Part shown: positions 17,446 through 24,374 of the stretch, piece by piece
Layout: every line of letters begins with the position of its first letter
Numbering within the stretch: position 1 is the stretch's first letter
DNA from: Agrococcus sp. HG114
GTDB taxonomy: Bacteria; Actinomycetota; Actinomycetes; Actinomycetales; Microbacteriaceae
Direction of reading: 5' to 3'
Length of the DNA: 39,803 nucleotides
Assembly (NCBI RefSeq): GCF_024723325.1
Contig: NZ_JANQCH010000005.1
Location: 1-39,803, forward strand
Position numbers and translations under genes: made by a program
Notes under the pieces: generated by a model
Database searches by the model: none
What the model was told of the DNA's origin: nothing
Seen by the model: only the letters and a program-made list of their open reading frames with translations

Positions 17446-18501
17446 ATGCCAGAGCAGACAGTGAAGGTCGCCGTCGCGGTGACCCTCGACGACGAGTCGG
17501 CCGATCGCATCCGCACCCTCGAGCCGAGGATCGAGCTGCTCCGCGACAGCGGGCTCACGCGCCCGTGGCGCTGGCACGGCGACTGGGAGGGCGACCCGGA
17601 CTGGCAGCGCACGCCCGCGCAGCAGGCGGCGTACGACGGCATGCTCGCAGAGGCCGACGCCCTGTTCGGCATCCCCGACGTCGAGCCCGCGGTGCTCGCG
17701 CGCGCCGTGCGCGCGAACCCTCGCCTGCGCTGGGTGCACACGACGTCCGCCGGCGGCGGCGCGCTCGTGCGCGCCGCACAGCTCACCGAGGAGGAGCTCG
17801 AGCGCGTGGCCGTCACGACGAGCGCGGGCGTGCACGCGTCGACGCTCGCAGAGTGGGCGCTGTTCGGCGTGCTGGCCGGCGCCAAGGACCTCCGCCGGCT
17901 CGAGCGCGACCAGGCCGAGCGCCACTGGTCGGACGGCCGTCGCATGATGCGCCACGTGAGCGAGATGACCGTGCTCATCGTCGGCACGGGCGGCATCGGC
18001 AAGCTCTGCGCCGAGCGGTTCTCGGCGCTCGGCGCGACCGTGTGGGGCACGACCCGCCGCGACGAGCCGGTCGCGCACGTCGACCGCCTCGTGCCGATCG
18101 GGCGGCTCGTCGAGGCCGCCGCCCACGCCGACGCGATCGTCAACACGCTGCCCGGCACCGAGCTGACCGCGGGGCTCATCGGCGAGCGCGTGCTCGGCGC
18201 GGTGCGCCCCGGCACCATCCTCGTGAACGTGGGCCGCGGCACCGTGGTCGACGAGGCGGCGCTGCTCGACGCCCTCGACGCCGGGCGCATCGGCTTCGCC
18301 GCCCTCGACGTCACCGCGACCGAGCCGCTGCCCGCCGGCAGCCCGCTGTGGGCGCATCCCGGGGTCCTCATCAGCCCCCACACCGCGGCGCTGTCGCGCC
18401 AGGAGCCGCGGCGCATCGCCGAGCTGTTCGCCGCGAACGCGACCCGCCTGCTCGACGGCGAGCCGCTCCAGAACCGCATGAGCACGAAGGAGTTCTACTG
18501 A
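17446..18501 (+). CDS. D-2-hydroxyacid dehydrogenase (possible 2-ketogluconate reductase)
   Basis: A 351-residue NAD(P)-dependent D-isomer-specific 2-hydroxyacid dehydrogenase. The nucleotide loop VGTGGIG is at 179-185. The catalytic triad is visible as Arg264 (NVGRGTVVDE), Glu293 (TATEPLP) and His312 (SPHTAAL). As first gene of a gluconate/idonate operon it may reduce 2-keto-D-gluconate (like GhrB/TkrA of enteric bacteria), but this is inferred from context. The N-terminal segment WHGDWEGDPDWQR is longer than in most family members. AAGGAG precedes the ATG. The stop overlaps the next start by one base (TGATG). Confidence 0.85.
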   Translation: MPEQTVKVAVAVTLDDESADRIRTLEPRIELLRDSGLTRPWRWHGDWEGDPDWQRTPAQQAAYDGMLAEADALFGIPDVEPAVLARAVRANPRLRWVHTTSAGGGALVRAAQLTEEELERVAVTTSAGVHASTLAEWALFGVLAGAKDLRRLERDQAERHWSDGRRMMRHVSEMTVLIVGTGGIGKLCAERFSALGATVWGTTRRDEPVAHVDRLVPIGRLVEAAAHADAIVNTLPGTELTAGLIGERVLGAVRPGTILVNVGRGTVVDEAALLDALDAGRIGFAALDVTATEPLPAGSPLWAHPGVLISPHTAALSRQEPRRIAELFAANATRLLDGEPLQNRMSTKEFY

Positions 18502-19277
18502 TGGCCACCGGCACCGCGCTGTTCGACCTCACGGGGCGCACCGCCCTCGTCACCGGCTCGAGCCAGGGGATCGGACGCGCGCTCGCGCAGGGCCTCGCCG
18601 AGGCCGGCGCGACTGTCGTCGTGCACGGCCGCGATGCGGCGAAGGCCGAGCGCGCCGCCGCCGAGATCGCCGACGCGACCGGGCGCGAGGCGCACGTCGC
18701 CCTCTTCGACGTGACGGATGCGTCGGCCGTCGACCGCGGGATCGCCGACGTCGAGGCGCGGCTCGGCACGCCCGACATCCTCGTCAACAACGCCGGCATC
18801 CAGCGGCGCAGCCCGATCGCCGAGTTCACCGACGACGACTGGCACGACCTCGTCGCGACGAACCTCACGAGCGCCTTCCTGCTCTCGCGCCGGGTCGCGA
18901 AGGGCATGATCGCGCGCGGCTCGGGCCGCATCGTCTCGATCGGCAGCGTGCAGTCGCAGCTCGCCCGCCCCTCGATCGCGCCGTACAGCGCGACGAAGGG
19001 CGCGATCGTCATGCTCACGAAGGGCCTGTGCGCCGACCTCGCGCCGCACGGCATCAGCGTGAACGCGCTCGCGCCCGGCTACTTCGCGACCGAGCTGACG
19101 CAGCCGCTCGTCGACGACCCCGAGTTCTCCGCCTGGGTCGCGCAGCGCACGCCGGCGGGCCGATGGGGCCGGGTCGAGGATCTCGTGGGCACCCTCGTCT
19201 TCCTCTCGAGCGACGCGAGCGCGTTCGTGAACGGCCAGACGATCTTCGTCGACGGCGGCATGACCGCAGTGGTGTGA
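18501..19277 (+). CDS. idnO: Gluconate 5-dehydrogenase (5-ketogluconate reductase), SDR family
   Basis: A 258-residue classical short-chain dehydrogenase. The cofactor loop is TGSSQGIG (residues 18-25), the structural motif NNAG lies in ILVNNAGIQRR, and the active site is Ser in IGSVQSQ with Tyr162 and Lys166 (YSATK). NAGIQRR and the following IAEF..DDW are typical of gluconate 5-dehydrogenases/IdnO. The reaction interconverts 5-keto-D-gluconate and D-gluconate. Its place between the hydroxyacid dehydrogenase and idnD supports this role over a generic SDR. The ATG overlaps the previous stop and has AAGGAG at 8-nt spacing. Confidence 0.88.
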   Translation: MATGTALFDLTGRTALVTGSSQGIGRALAQGLAEAGATVVVHGRDAAKAERAAAEIADATGREAHVALFDVTDASAVDRGIADVEARLGTPDILVNNAGIQRRSPIAEFTDDDWHDLVATNLTSAFLLSRRVAKGMIARGSGRIVSIGSVQSQLARPSIAPYSATKGAIVMLTKGLCADLAPHGISVNALAPGYFATELTQPLVDDPEFSAWVAQRTPAGRWGRVEDLVGTLVFLSSDASAFVNGQTIFVDGGMTAVV

Positions 19278-19288
19278 GAGGAGCGCGG

Positions 19289-20341
19289 ATGAGCGAGAAC
19301 CTGGGCCTCGTCGCCCACGCCAAGGAGGATGTGCGCGTCGAGGCGCTGCCCGAGCCGCAGCCGGCCGCCGACGAGGCGGTCGTCGAGATCGCCTTCGGCG
19401 GCATCTGCGGCTCCGACCTGCACTACTGGCTGCACGGCGCGGCCGGGCAGTCGATCCTGCGCGAGCCGATGGTGCTCGGCCACGAGATCGTCGGCACCGT
19501 GCTGTCCCCGGCCGCCGACGGCACGGGGCCGGGCACCGGCACGCGCGTCGCCGTGCACCCCGCGACCCCCGTCGACGACGGGTCCGCGCCGTTCCCCGCC
19601 GACCGGCCGAACCTCAGCCCCGCGGGCACCTACCTCGGCTCCGCCGCTCGCCTCCCGCACACCGACGGCGCGTTCGCGCGCCGGGTCGCGCTGCCCGCCC
19701 GCATGCTCCGGCGCATCCCCGACGGCCTCGACCTGCGGCTCGCGGCGCTCGCCGAGCCCGCCGCCGTCGCGTGGCACGGCCTCGGCCAGGCCGGCGACGT
19801 GCGCGGCAAGCGGGTGCTCGTGATCGGCACAGGCCCCATCGGCGCGCTCGCGATCGCGGTCGCGAAGCACCACGGGGCGGCCGAGGTCGTCGCGACCGAC
19901 CTGCACCCGCACCCGCGAGCGCTCGCCGAGCGGCTCGGGGCGCGCGCGATGGACGCGACGGATGCGGCGGGCATCGCCGCGCTGCACGCCGACGTGGTCG
20001 TCGAGTCGTCGGGCACCGTGCCGGGGCTCGCCGCCGCGATCAGCGGCGCGCGGCGCGGCGGCACCGTCGTCATGCTCGGGCTCCAGCGGGCCGGCGACAT
20101 CGCCGTCCCGATGGCGACCGCGATCACGCGCGAGCTCACGCTCGTCGGCTCGTTCCGGTTCAACGACGAGCTCGACGAGGTGCTCGAGGCGCTCGCCGAC
20201 GGCTCGCTCGACGCCGGGCCGGTCATCAGCCACGCGCTCCCCATCGAGCAGGGCCTCGCCGCGCTCGAGCTCGCTCGCGATGCGTCCGTATCCTCGAAGG
20301 TGCTGCTGGCGTTCGCCGAGCACGAGGGAGTGAGGGCATGA
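19289..20341 (+). CDS. idnD: L-idonate 5-dehydrogenase, lacking the structural-zinc cysteines
   Basis: A 350-residue medium-chain dehydrogenase that oxidises L-idonate to 5-keto-D-gluconate. The catalytic zinc ligands are visible: Cys40 (GGICGSDLHYW) and His65-Glu66 (LGHE). GTYLGSAARLPHTDGAF and the Rossmann loop GTGPIGALA match IdnD. The lobe that in enteric IdnD holds four cysteines for the structural zinc is here PATPVDDGSAPFPADRPNLS (91-110), with no cysteine. Actinobacterial homologues may share this, so it is probably a clade feature and not damage. GAGAGGAG precedes the ATG; the end overlaps gntK by 4 bp. Confidence 0.88.
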   Translation: MSENLGLVAHAKEDVRVEALPEPQPAADEAVVEIAFGGICGSDLHYWLHGAAGQSILREPMVLGHEIVGTVLSPAADGTGPGTGTRVAVHPATPVDDGSAPFPADRPNLSPAGTYLGSAARLPHTDGAFARRVALPARMLRRIPDGLDLRLAALAEPAAVAWHGLGQAGDVRGKRVLVIGTGPIGALAIAVAKHHGAAEVVATDLHPHPRALAERLGARAMDATDAAGIAALHADVVVESSGTVPGLAAAISGARRGGTVVMLGLQRAGDIAVPMATAITRELTLVGSFRFNDELDEVLEALADGSLDAGPVISHALPIEQGLAALELARDASVSSKVLLAFAEHEGVRA

Positions 20342-20922
20342 ACGAGACGCGATACCCGTCGATGGTGATCATGGGCGTGCAGGGCTCGGGCAAGACGACG
20401 ATCGGGCAGGCGCTCGCCGACCGCCTCAACATCCGCTTCATCGACGGCGACGACCTCCACCCGGTCGCGAACAAGGAGAAGATGCGCGCGGGCACGCCCC
20501 TCACCGACGAGGACCGCGTGCCGTGGCTCAAGACCATCGGCGAGACGATCGCCGCGGGCCGGGCGGAGGGGCGCATCACGATCGTCGCGTGCTCGGCGCT
20601 CAAGCGGTGGTACCGCGAGCTGCTGCGCTCGAGCGAGCCGGACCTCGTCTTCGTGCACCTCGTGGGCGAGAAGGGCCTCATCGCCGACCGCCTCGCGCAC
20701 CGCGACCACGAGTACATGCCGACGACGCTGCTCGACAGCCAGGTCGACACGCTCGAGCCGCTCGCCGAGTGGGAGCACGGCATCGCGATCTCCATCGACC
20801 AGACGCCCGCCGCGATCGTCGACGAGGTCACGCGCATCCTCATCGGCCGCGCGGCCGGCCGCACCGTCGAGCCGGGCCCCGCGACGACGATCACGGGCAC
20901 GATCGACCTGCCGCGAGCCTGA
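20338..20922 (+). CDS. gntK: Gluconokinase
   Basis: A 194-residue P-loop kinase that phosphorylates D-gluconate to 6-phosphogluconate. The Walker A motif GVQGSGKT is at residues 13-20. DGDDLHP, PLTDEDRVPWL, ACSALKRWYRELLR and the C-terminal LLDSQVDTLEPL are the usual GntK/IdnK signatures. About 20 C-terminal residues (VEPGPATTITGTIDLPRA) extend past the normal end. Its ATG overlaps the idnD stop by 4 bp (ATGA). Its product is the substrate of Gnd, encoded divergently. The 95-bp gap to gntP holds two imperfect copies of CGCCGAGCGGCGACC (from 20931 and about 20959). Confidence 0.95.
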   Translation: MNETRYPSMVIMGVQGSGKTTIGQALADRLNIRFIDGDDLHPVANKEKMRAGTPLTDEDRVPWLKTIGETIAAGRAEGRITIVACSALKRWYRELLRSSEPDLVFVHLVGEKGLIADRLAHRDHEYMPTTLLDSQVDTLEPLAEWEHGIAISIDQTPAAIVDEVTRILIGRAAGRTVEPGPATTITGTIDLPRA

Positions 20923-21017
20923 CCGGCCCCCGCCGAGCGGCGACCGACCCCGGACCCGCGCCGAACGGCGACCCGCACCCCTGACCCTCGCAACCACCAC
21001 AGCACAGGAGACGCACG

Positions 21018-22427
21018 ATGGACGATCTGGTACTCAACTGGGACCTCGGGACGGGAGGGCTGCTGCTGCTCGCGGCCGCGGCCATCGCGTTCCTGCTCGT
21101 CCTCATCATGGCGTTCAGGATCCACGCGTTCCTCGCCCTGATGATCACGAGCCTGCTCACCGCGTTCGCGGCAGGCATCCCCTTCGACAAGCTCATGGCG
21201 GCGCTGTCGTTCGGCTTCAACCCCACGCTCGGCAGCGTCATGCTGCTCGTCGCGCTCGGCGCGATGCTCGGCCGCATGATCGAGACCTCGGGCGGCGCGC
21301 GCGTGCTGACCGACAAGCTCATCGGCGCGTTCGGCGAGCGGCGGGCCGCGATGGCCGTCGGCGTCGCGAGCCTGCTCATGGGCTTCCCGATCTTCTTCGA
21401 CGCCGGCCTCGTCGTCATGATGCCGATCATCTACGCCGTCGCGCGCCGCCTGGGCGGTTCCCTCCTGACCGTCGCGTTCCCCGCGGCGCTCGCATTCAGC
21501 TCGATGCACATCTTCGTGCCGCCGCACCCGGGCCCCGTGTCGGCATCCGCGATCCTCGGCGCCGACGTCGGCCTCGTGCTGCTGCTCGGCCTCGTCGTCG
21601 CGATCCCCGTCTGGTACCTCGTCGGCGTGCTCTTCGGCGGCTGGGTCGGCCGCCGCTACGACGTCGGTGTGCCCTCGATCCTCGACGGCACCCGCGAGGA
21701 GCACGACGCGATGGAGTCGAACCCCTCGTTCGGCAAGATCGTCTTCCTGCTCGTGCTGCCGCTCATCCTCATCCTGATGAACACCGGCCTCAACATGTAC
21801 GCGTCGACGACCGAGGACCCGGATGCGTTCAAGGCCGAGCCCGTCGTCGCGCTGCTGCGCACCCTGGGCGAGACGCCGATCGCGCTGCTCATCACCGTGC
21901 TCGTGTCGATGTGGCTGCTCGGCTGGGGCATGGGCAAGGCGGGCAGCCTCGTCGAGAAGGTCGCCGACAGCGCGCTCGGCCCGATCGCCTCGGTCGTGCT
22001 CGTCACCGGCGCCGGCGGCATGTTCGGCGGCGTGCTGCGCGTCACCGGCATCGGCGACGCGATCGCCGAGTCGCTCAACTCGATCGGCATGCCGGTGATC
22101 GTCGCCGCGTTCCTCATCTCGCTCATCGTGCGCATCGCGCAGGGTTCGGCGACCGTCGCGCTCACGACCGCGGCGTCGCTCATGGCGGGCGTCGTGGTCG
22201 ACGGCGGCTTCAACCCCGTCGAGGTCGCCGCGATCGTGCTCGCGACCGCGGCCGGCTCGGTCGGCTTCAGCCACGTGAACGACTCGGGCTTCTGGCTCGT
22301 GAGCAAGTTCTTCGGCCTCGACGTGAAGACGACGCTCAAGACCTGGACCGTGGCGCAGGGCCTCATGGCCGTCATCGGCTTCATCCTGAGCTACGCGATC
22401 TACCTCATCGCCGGGCTCTTCGGCTGA
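21018..22427 (+). CDS. gntP: Gluconate:H+ symporter, GntP family
   Basis: A 469-residue inner-membrane permease with about 12-14 hydrophobic segments. Family features include GAMLGRMIETSGGARVL, FPIFFDAGLVVMMPIIYA, the conserved PPHPGPVSAS and the C-terminal IAQGSATVALTTAASLMA and GFSHVNDSGFW. GntP-family members import gluconate, and some take L-idonate or related sugar acids. Here the neighbouring idnD/idnO genes make either substrate plausible. A ribosome-binding site AGGAG precedes the ATG. It is the last gene of the operon; a perfect palindrome follows. Confidence 0.95.
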   Translation: MDDLVLNWDLGTGGLLLLAAAAIAFLLVLIMAFRIHAFLALMITSLLTAFAAGIPFDKLMAALSFGFNPTLGSVMLLVALGAMLGRMIETSGGARVLTDKLIGAFGERRAAMAVGVASLLMGFPIFFDAGLVVMMPIIYAVARRLGGSLLTVAFPAALAFSSMHIFVPPHPGPVSASAILGADVGLVLLLGLVVAIPVWYLVGVLFGGWVGRRYDVGVPSILDGTREEHDAMESNPSFGKIVFLLVLPLILILMNTGLNMYASTTEDPDAFKAEPVVALLRTLGETPIALLITVLVSMWLLGWGMGKAGSLVEKVADSALGPIASVVLVTGAGGMFGGVLRVTGIGDAIAESLNSIGMPVIVAAFLISLIVRIAQGSATVALTTAASLMAGVVVDGGFNPVEVAAIVLATAAGSVGFSHVNDSGFWLVSKFFGLDVKTTLKTWTVAQGLMAVIGFILSYAIYLIAGLFG

Positions 22428-22432
22428 TCGAG

Positions 22433-22468
22433 GGTCGAGCGCCGGCCGAGCTCGGCCGGCGCTCGACC
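22433..22468. terminator. Perfect 36-bp palindrome, terminator of the gluconate operon
   Basis: GGTCGAGCGCCGGCCGAG is followed directly by its exact reverse complement. It starts 6 bp after the gntP stop, so it would form an 18-bp hairpin limited only by its tight turn. There is no T run after it. Confidence 0.7.
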
Positions 22469-22475
22469 GATGCGG

Positions 22476-22481
22476 TAGCAT
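22476..22481 (+). promoter_or_regulatory. -10 box for rplY
   Basis: TAGCAT is about 130 nt before the ATG at 22612, giving an unusually long leader for this window. The leader holds a small hairpin GGATGC-ACGC-GCATCC (about 22503-22518) and the ribosome-binding site AAGGAG just before the gene. Confidence 0.45.
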
Positions 22482-22611
22482 CGGAGGCTGAACTTCGGCG
22501 AGGGATGCACGCGCATCCGTGATCGACGCGGTGGCAGCAGCAGGCACAGTCCTCACGCTTGGCGCGTTCGAGTCGACCCACGACGGGCTGCGGCCCACAA
22601 GGAGCACTTCC

Positions 22612-23250
22612 ATGAGCACCGACGACAACAGGCTCGCGACCGAGACGCGCACCTCCTTCGGCAAGGGCGCGGCGCGCAAGCTGCGCGCCGTCGGCAAGGT
22701 CCCGGCCGTCCTGTACGGCCACGGCACCGAGCCGAAGCACCTCGCGCTCGACGCGCACGAGGTGTTCCTGCTCGTGCGCCGCTCGAACGCGATCCTCGAC
22801 CTGCAGGTCGAGGGCGCCTCGCAGCTCGCCCTCGTGAAGGACGTGCAGCGCAACCCCGTCATGCAGGGCGTCGAGGCGATCGAGCACCTCGACCTGCTCA
22901 TCGTGCAGCGCGGCGAGAAGGTCGTCGTCGACGTGCCCGTGCACCTCGAGGGCGAGTCGGCCGCCGGCACCATCCACAACCTCGAGGAGACCTCGCTCTC
23001 GATCGAGGTCGAGGCCCTCCACATCCCCGACGCGCTCACGGTCTCGATCGAGGGCCTCGAGGAGGGCGCGCACGTGCTCGCGCGCGACGTGCAGCTCCCG
23101 TCGGGTGCGACGCTCCTGACCGACCCGGAGGCGCTCGTCGTCGGCATCATCGTGCCCGCGGCGCCCGCGCTCGAGGACGAGGCGCCCGAGGGCGACGTCG
23201 TGCCGAGCGGCGAGGCCTCGCAGGAGACGGACGAGGCCGCCGCCGAGTAG
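22612..23250 (+). CDS. rplY: 50S ribosomal protein L25 / general stress protein Ctc
   Basis: A 212-residue protein with an N-terminal L25 domain that binds 5S rRNA (RTSFGKGAARKLRAVGKVPAVLYG) and a C-terminal CTC beta-barrel domain (from about residue 95, VVDVPVHLEGE). The tail is acidic and probably disordered. This two-domain form is the common one in Gram-positive bacteria. I chose ATG 22612 because AAGGAG lies at good spacing and MSTDDNRLATETR matches family N-termini; the frame is open upstream but has no other good start. It precedes pth by 21 bp, a pairing common in bacteria. Confidence 0.95.
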   Translation: MSTDDNRLATETRTSFGKGAARKLRAVGKVPAVLYGHGTEPKHLALDAHEVFLLVRRSNAILDLQVEGASQLALVKDVQRNPVMQGVEAIEHLDLLIVQRGEKVVVDVPVHLEGESAAGTIHNLEETSLSIEVEALHIPDALTVSIEGLEEGAHVLARDVQLPSGATLLTDPEALVVGIIVPAAPALEDEAPEGDVVPSGEASQETDEAAAE

Positions 23251-23271
23251 GCGCTCCGGCTTCGCCGCTCC

Positions 23272-23850
23272 ATGGCGCAGACGTGGCTCGTGGTCGGGCT
23301 CGGGAACCCCGGGCCCGACTACGCGCGCACGCGCCACAACATCGGGCAGATGGCGCTCGCCGAGCTCGAGCGCCGCGCCGGAGCGACCCCCAAGCGGCAC
23401 GGCCGCGCCGCGGCGCTCGTCGCCGAGTCGCGCATCGTCGGAGGACCGAAGGTCGTCACCGCGTTCCCGACGACGTACATGAACCGCTCGGGCGGCCCCG
23501 TCGCACAGCTGATGGACTGGTACGGCGTCGATGCCGAGCACGTCATCGTGCTGCACGACGACCTCGACCTGCCGCTCGGCGAGATCCGGCTCAAGCAGGG
23601 CGGCGGCCACGGCGGCCACAACGGGATGCGCGACATCATCGCCGCCCGCGGCGGCGATGTCCTCCGGGTCCGGCTCGGCATCGGCCGCCCGCCCGGCCGA
23701 CAGGATCCCGCCGACTTCGTGCTCAAGCCGTTCGCGAAGTCGGAGCAGCCCGAGGCGGAGCTCCTCGTGCAGCTCGGCGCGGACGCCGTCGAGCGGATCA
23801 TCGCCGACGGCTTCCTCGCGGCGCAGCAGCGCATCCACGCCCCGTCCTGA
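23272..23850 (+). CDS. pth: Peptidyl-tRNA hydrolase
   Basis: A 192-residue esterase that frees tRNA from peptides released early by stalled ribosomes. The classic motifs are present: VVGLGNPGPDYARTRHNIG with Asn12 and catalytic His22, FPTTYMNRSG, and HDDLDLPLGEIRLKQGGGHGGHNGM. Length is normal. The ribosome-binding site is weak, so its translation may depend on rplY just upstream. Confidence 0.96.
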   Translation: MAQTWLVVGLGNPGPDYARTRHNIGQMALAELERRAGATPKRHGRAAALVAESRIVGGPKVVTAFPTTYMNRSGGPVAQLMDWYGVDAEHVIVLHDDLDLPLGEIRLKQGGGHGGHNGMRDIIAARGGDVLRVRLGIGRPPGRQDPADFVLKPFAKSEQPEAELLVQLGADAVERIIADGFLAAQQRIHAPS

Positions 23851-23867
23851 CGCTCGGGGCGCGCCGC

Positions 23868-23873
23868 TAGCAT
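23868..23873 (+). promoter_or_regulatory. -10 box for the lipoprotein-mfd-mazG unit
   Basis: TAGCAT, 17 bp after pth. A start of transcription near 23880 would leave about 27 nt of leader with the ribosome-binding site AGGGAG. Confidence 0.45.
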
Positions 23874-23894
23874 GGGCGCTGCAGCTCTGACAGC

Positions 23895-23900
23895 AGGGAG
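23895..23900 (+). promoter_or_regulatory. Ribosome-binding site fixing an ATT start
   Basis: AGGGAG, 6 nt before the ATT at 23907. In this frame there is no ATG, GTG, TTG or CTG between the upstream stop (23868-23870) and the signal peptide. Confidence 0.65.
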
Positions 23901-23906
23901 ACGACC

Positions 23907-24374
23907 ATTCGCAGACTCTCGATCGCTGCCGCGTGCGCGGCCGCGCTCGTCCTCGCGGGCTGCGCGAGCGGCGACGACAAGCAGCAGGACGCGCAGGGCC
24001 CGAACGGCTACACGCTCTCCGCCTCGAGCCCGGACGGCTCGGTGCTGTGGTGGGACCGCAGCAGCGAGTCGGGCCTGACCGACCTCATCCTCGAGGACCC
24101 GCAGGGGCGCTTCCTCGCCTCGTGCCTCGGCACCGGGCCGCTCCTGTGCGTCGCGGGCCCGGATGCCGCGAAGGGCGTGCTCGTGATCGCGCCCGCGGGC
24201 GCTGAGCGCGCCGTCATGACCTGGTACGGCCAGCAGGTCGAGCTCACGCGCGGCGAGAACGTGCCGGCCGACGCCCCGCCCGTGTTCGTCGGCGTCATGC
24301 CGCCCGCCGCCGCCGAGGGCGGCTACTCCCTGCAGGTGCTCGACGGCGCGGGCGCCGTCATCATGAGCCAGTGA
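23907..24374 (+). CDS. Small lipoprotein, probable ATT start codon
   Basis: 155 residues if read from ATT. The start gives a textbook lipoprotein signal: basic RRL, a hydrophobic stretch, then the lipobox LVLAGC with Cys19 as the lipid attachment site, followed by ASGDDKQQD. The mature part contains WWDRSSESGLTDLILEDPQG and two more cysteines (CLGTGPLLC), perhaps a disulfide. I do not recognise a family. The frame is blocked by TAG at 23868, and the first conventional start after it lies well past the lipobox, so ATT with AGGGAG at 6 nt is the only start that keeps the signal. It overlaps mfd by 4 bp (GTGA). Confidence 0.8.
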   Translation: MRRLSIAAACAAALVLAGCASGDDKQQDAQGPNGYTLSASSPDGSVLWWDRSSESGLTDLILEDPQGRFLASCLGTGPLLCVAGPDAAKGVLVIAPAGAERAVMTWYGQQVELTRGENVPADAPPVFVGVMPPAAAEGGYSLQVLDGAGAVIMSQ

